From assembly GCA_946533615.1 (NCBI GenBank), contig CAMNBY010000166.1:1-5525 (forward strand): 5,525 bases of DNA, written 5' to 3'. The notes under the pieces are model-generated. The model searched no databases. It saw nothing but the letters and a program-made list of their open reading frames with translations, and had not been told where the DNA came from. Source of the stretch: an uncultured Clostridia bacterium (GTDB lineage Bacteria > Bacillota > Clostridia > Oscillospirales > Ruminococcaceae). The position numbers and the translations under genes are program-made. Positions 5,436 to 5,525 of the stretch are shown here, one piece after another (position 1 is the stretch's first letter; each line of letters begins with the position of its first letter).

Positions 5436-5525
5436 GGCAATACCGCACAACCCCTGTGCGTCAGATACGCAGTCAGATTTTTCGTCAGAGTGCATAAATT
5501 TGACGCAGGCGGGCTGACGCCCGGC
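5436..5525 (+). repeat. Dispersed repeat, right copy (outward-facing, cut by window edge)
   Basis: The plus strand begins with GGCAATACCGCACAACC, identical over 17 bases to the inverted left copy (90-74). Bases 5464-5500 align to the left copy core with 24 of 37 identities. This copy is rich in potential structure. CGCACA (5444-5449) and TGTGCG (5455-5460) form a perfect 6-base hairpin with an ACCCC loop. GCGTCAG (5458-5464) pairs perfectly with CTGACGC (5514-5520) across 49 bases. TGCGTCAGAT (5457-5466) alternatively pairs with ATTTGACGCA (5498-5507) with one G:T. CGGGC-TGAC-GCCCG lies at 5510-5523. It sits upstream of the MATE promoter and continues past the window end. No gene is visible here. 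Confidence 0.7.

Noticed and set aside
5436..5525. CRISPR array or repeat-spacer structure
   Set aside because: Only one copy of each motif occurs at each end, in opposite orientation, with no regular spacing and no cas genes.

Overview
The window reads as ordinary chromosomal DNA from a moderately GC-rich Firmicute of class Clostridia, most likely Ruminococcus or another member of the Oscillospiraceae. This rests on AGGAGG-type ribosome binding sites, sigma-A promoters, a PcrA helicase with a GDDDQSIYSFRGATIENILSFE block and a large domain-1A insertion, and a yoeA-like MATE transporter. The taxonomic call is an inference from protein style, since there is no rRNA or other marker gene.

All four supported genes are on the minus strand. 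Reading in the direction of transcription (right to left): a MATE-family efflux transporter (5312 to 3942) has its own promoter and a strong intrinsic terminator whose hairpin contains the stop codon. After a short intergenic region, a good extended -10 promoter (3835-3863) drives a compact three-gene operon: UvrD/PcrA DNA helicase (3790-1430), an uncharacterised membrane protein of 184 residues (1405-851), and a short-chain dehydrogenase/reductase (838-110). The reductase resembles the EF-P 5-aminopentanone reductase (YmfI) branch of the FabG-like family. Gaps inside the operon are 24 and 12 bases, each holding a Shine-Dalgarno sequence. The three operon products have no obvious shared pathway.

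The most interesting structure is at the edges. The left 90 bases (read on the minus strand) and the right 90 bases (plus strand) begin with the same perfect 17-mer, GGCAATACCGCACAACC, and continue with diverged but alignable sequence. Each copy also contains a 7-base inverted-arm pair with different arm sequence but nearly the same spacing (loops of 50 and 49 bases). They look like two members of a dispersed, possibly structured repeat family. They point outward and flank the whole four-gene block, and both run to the window edge, so their full extent is unknown. No new defence, mobile or biosynthetic system is evident.
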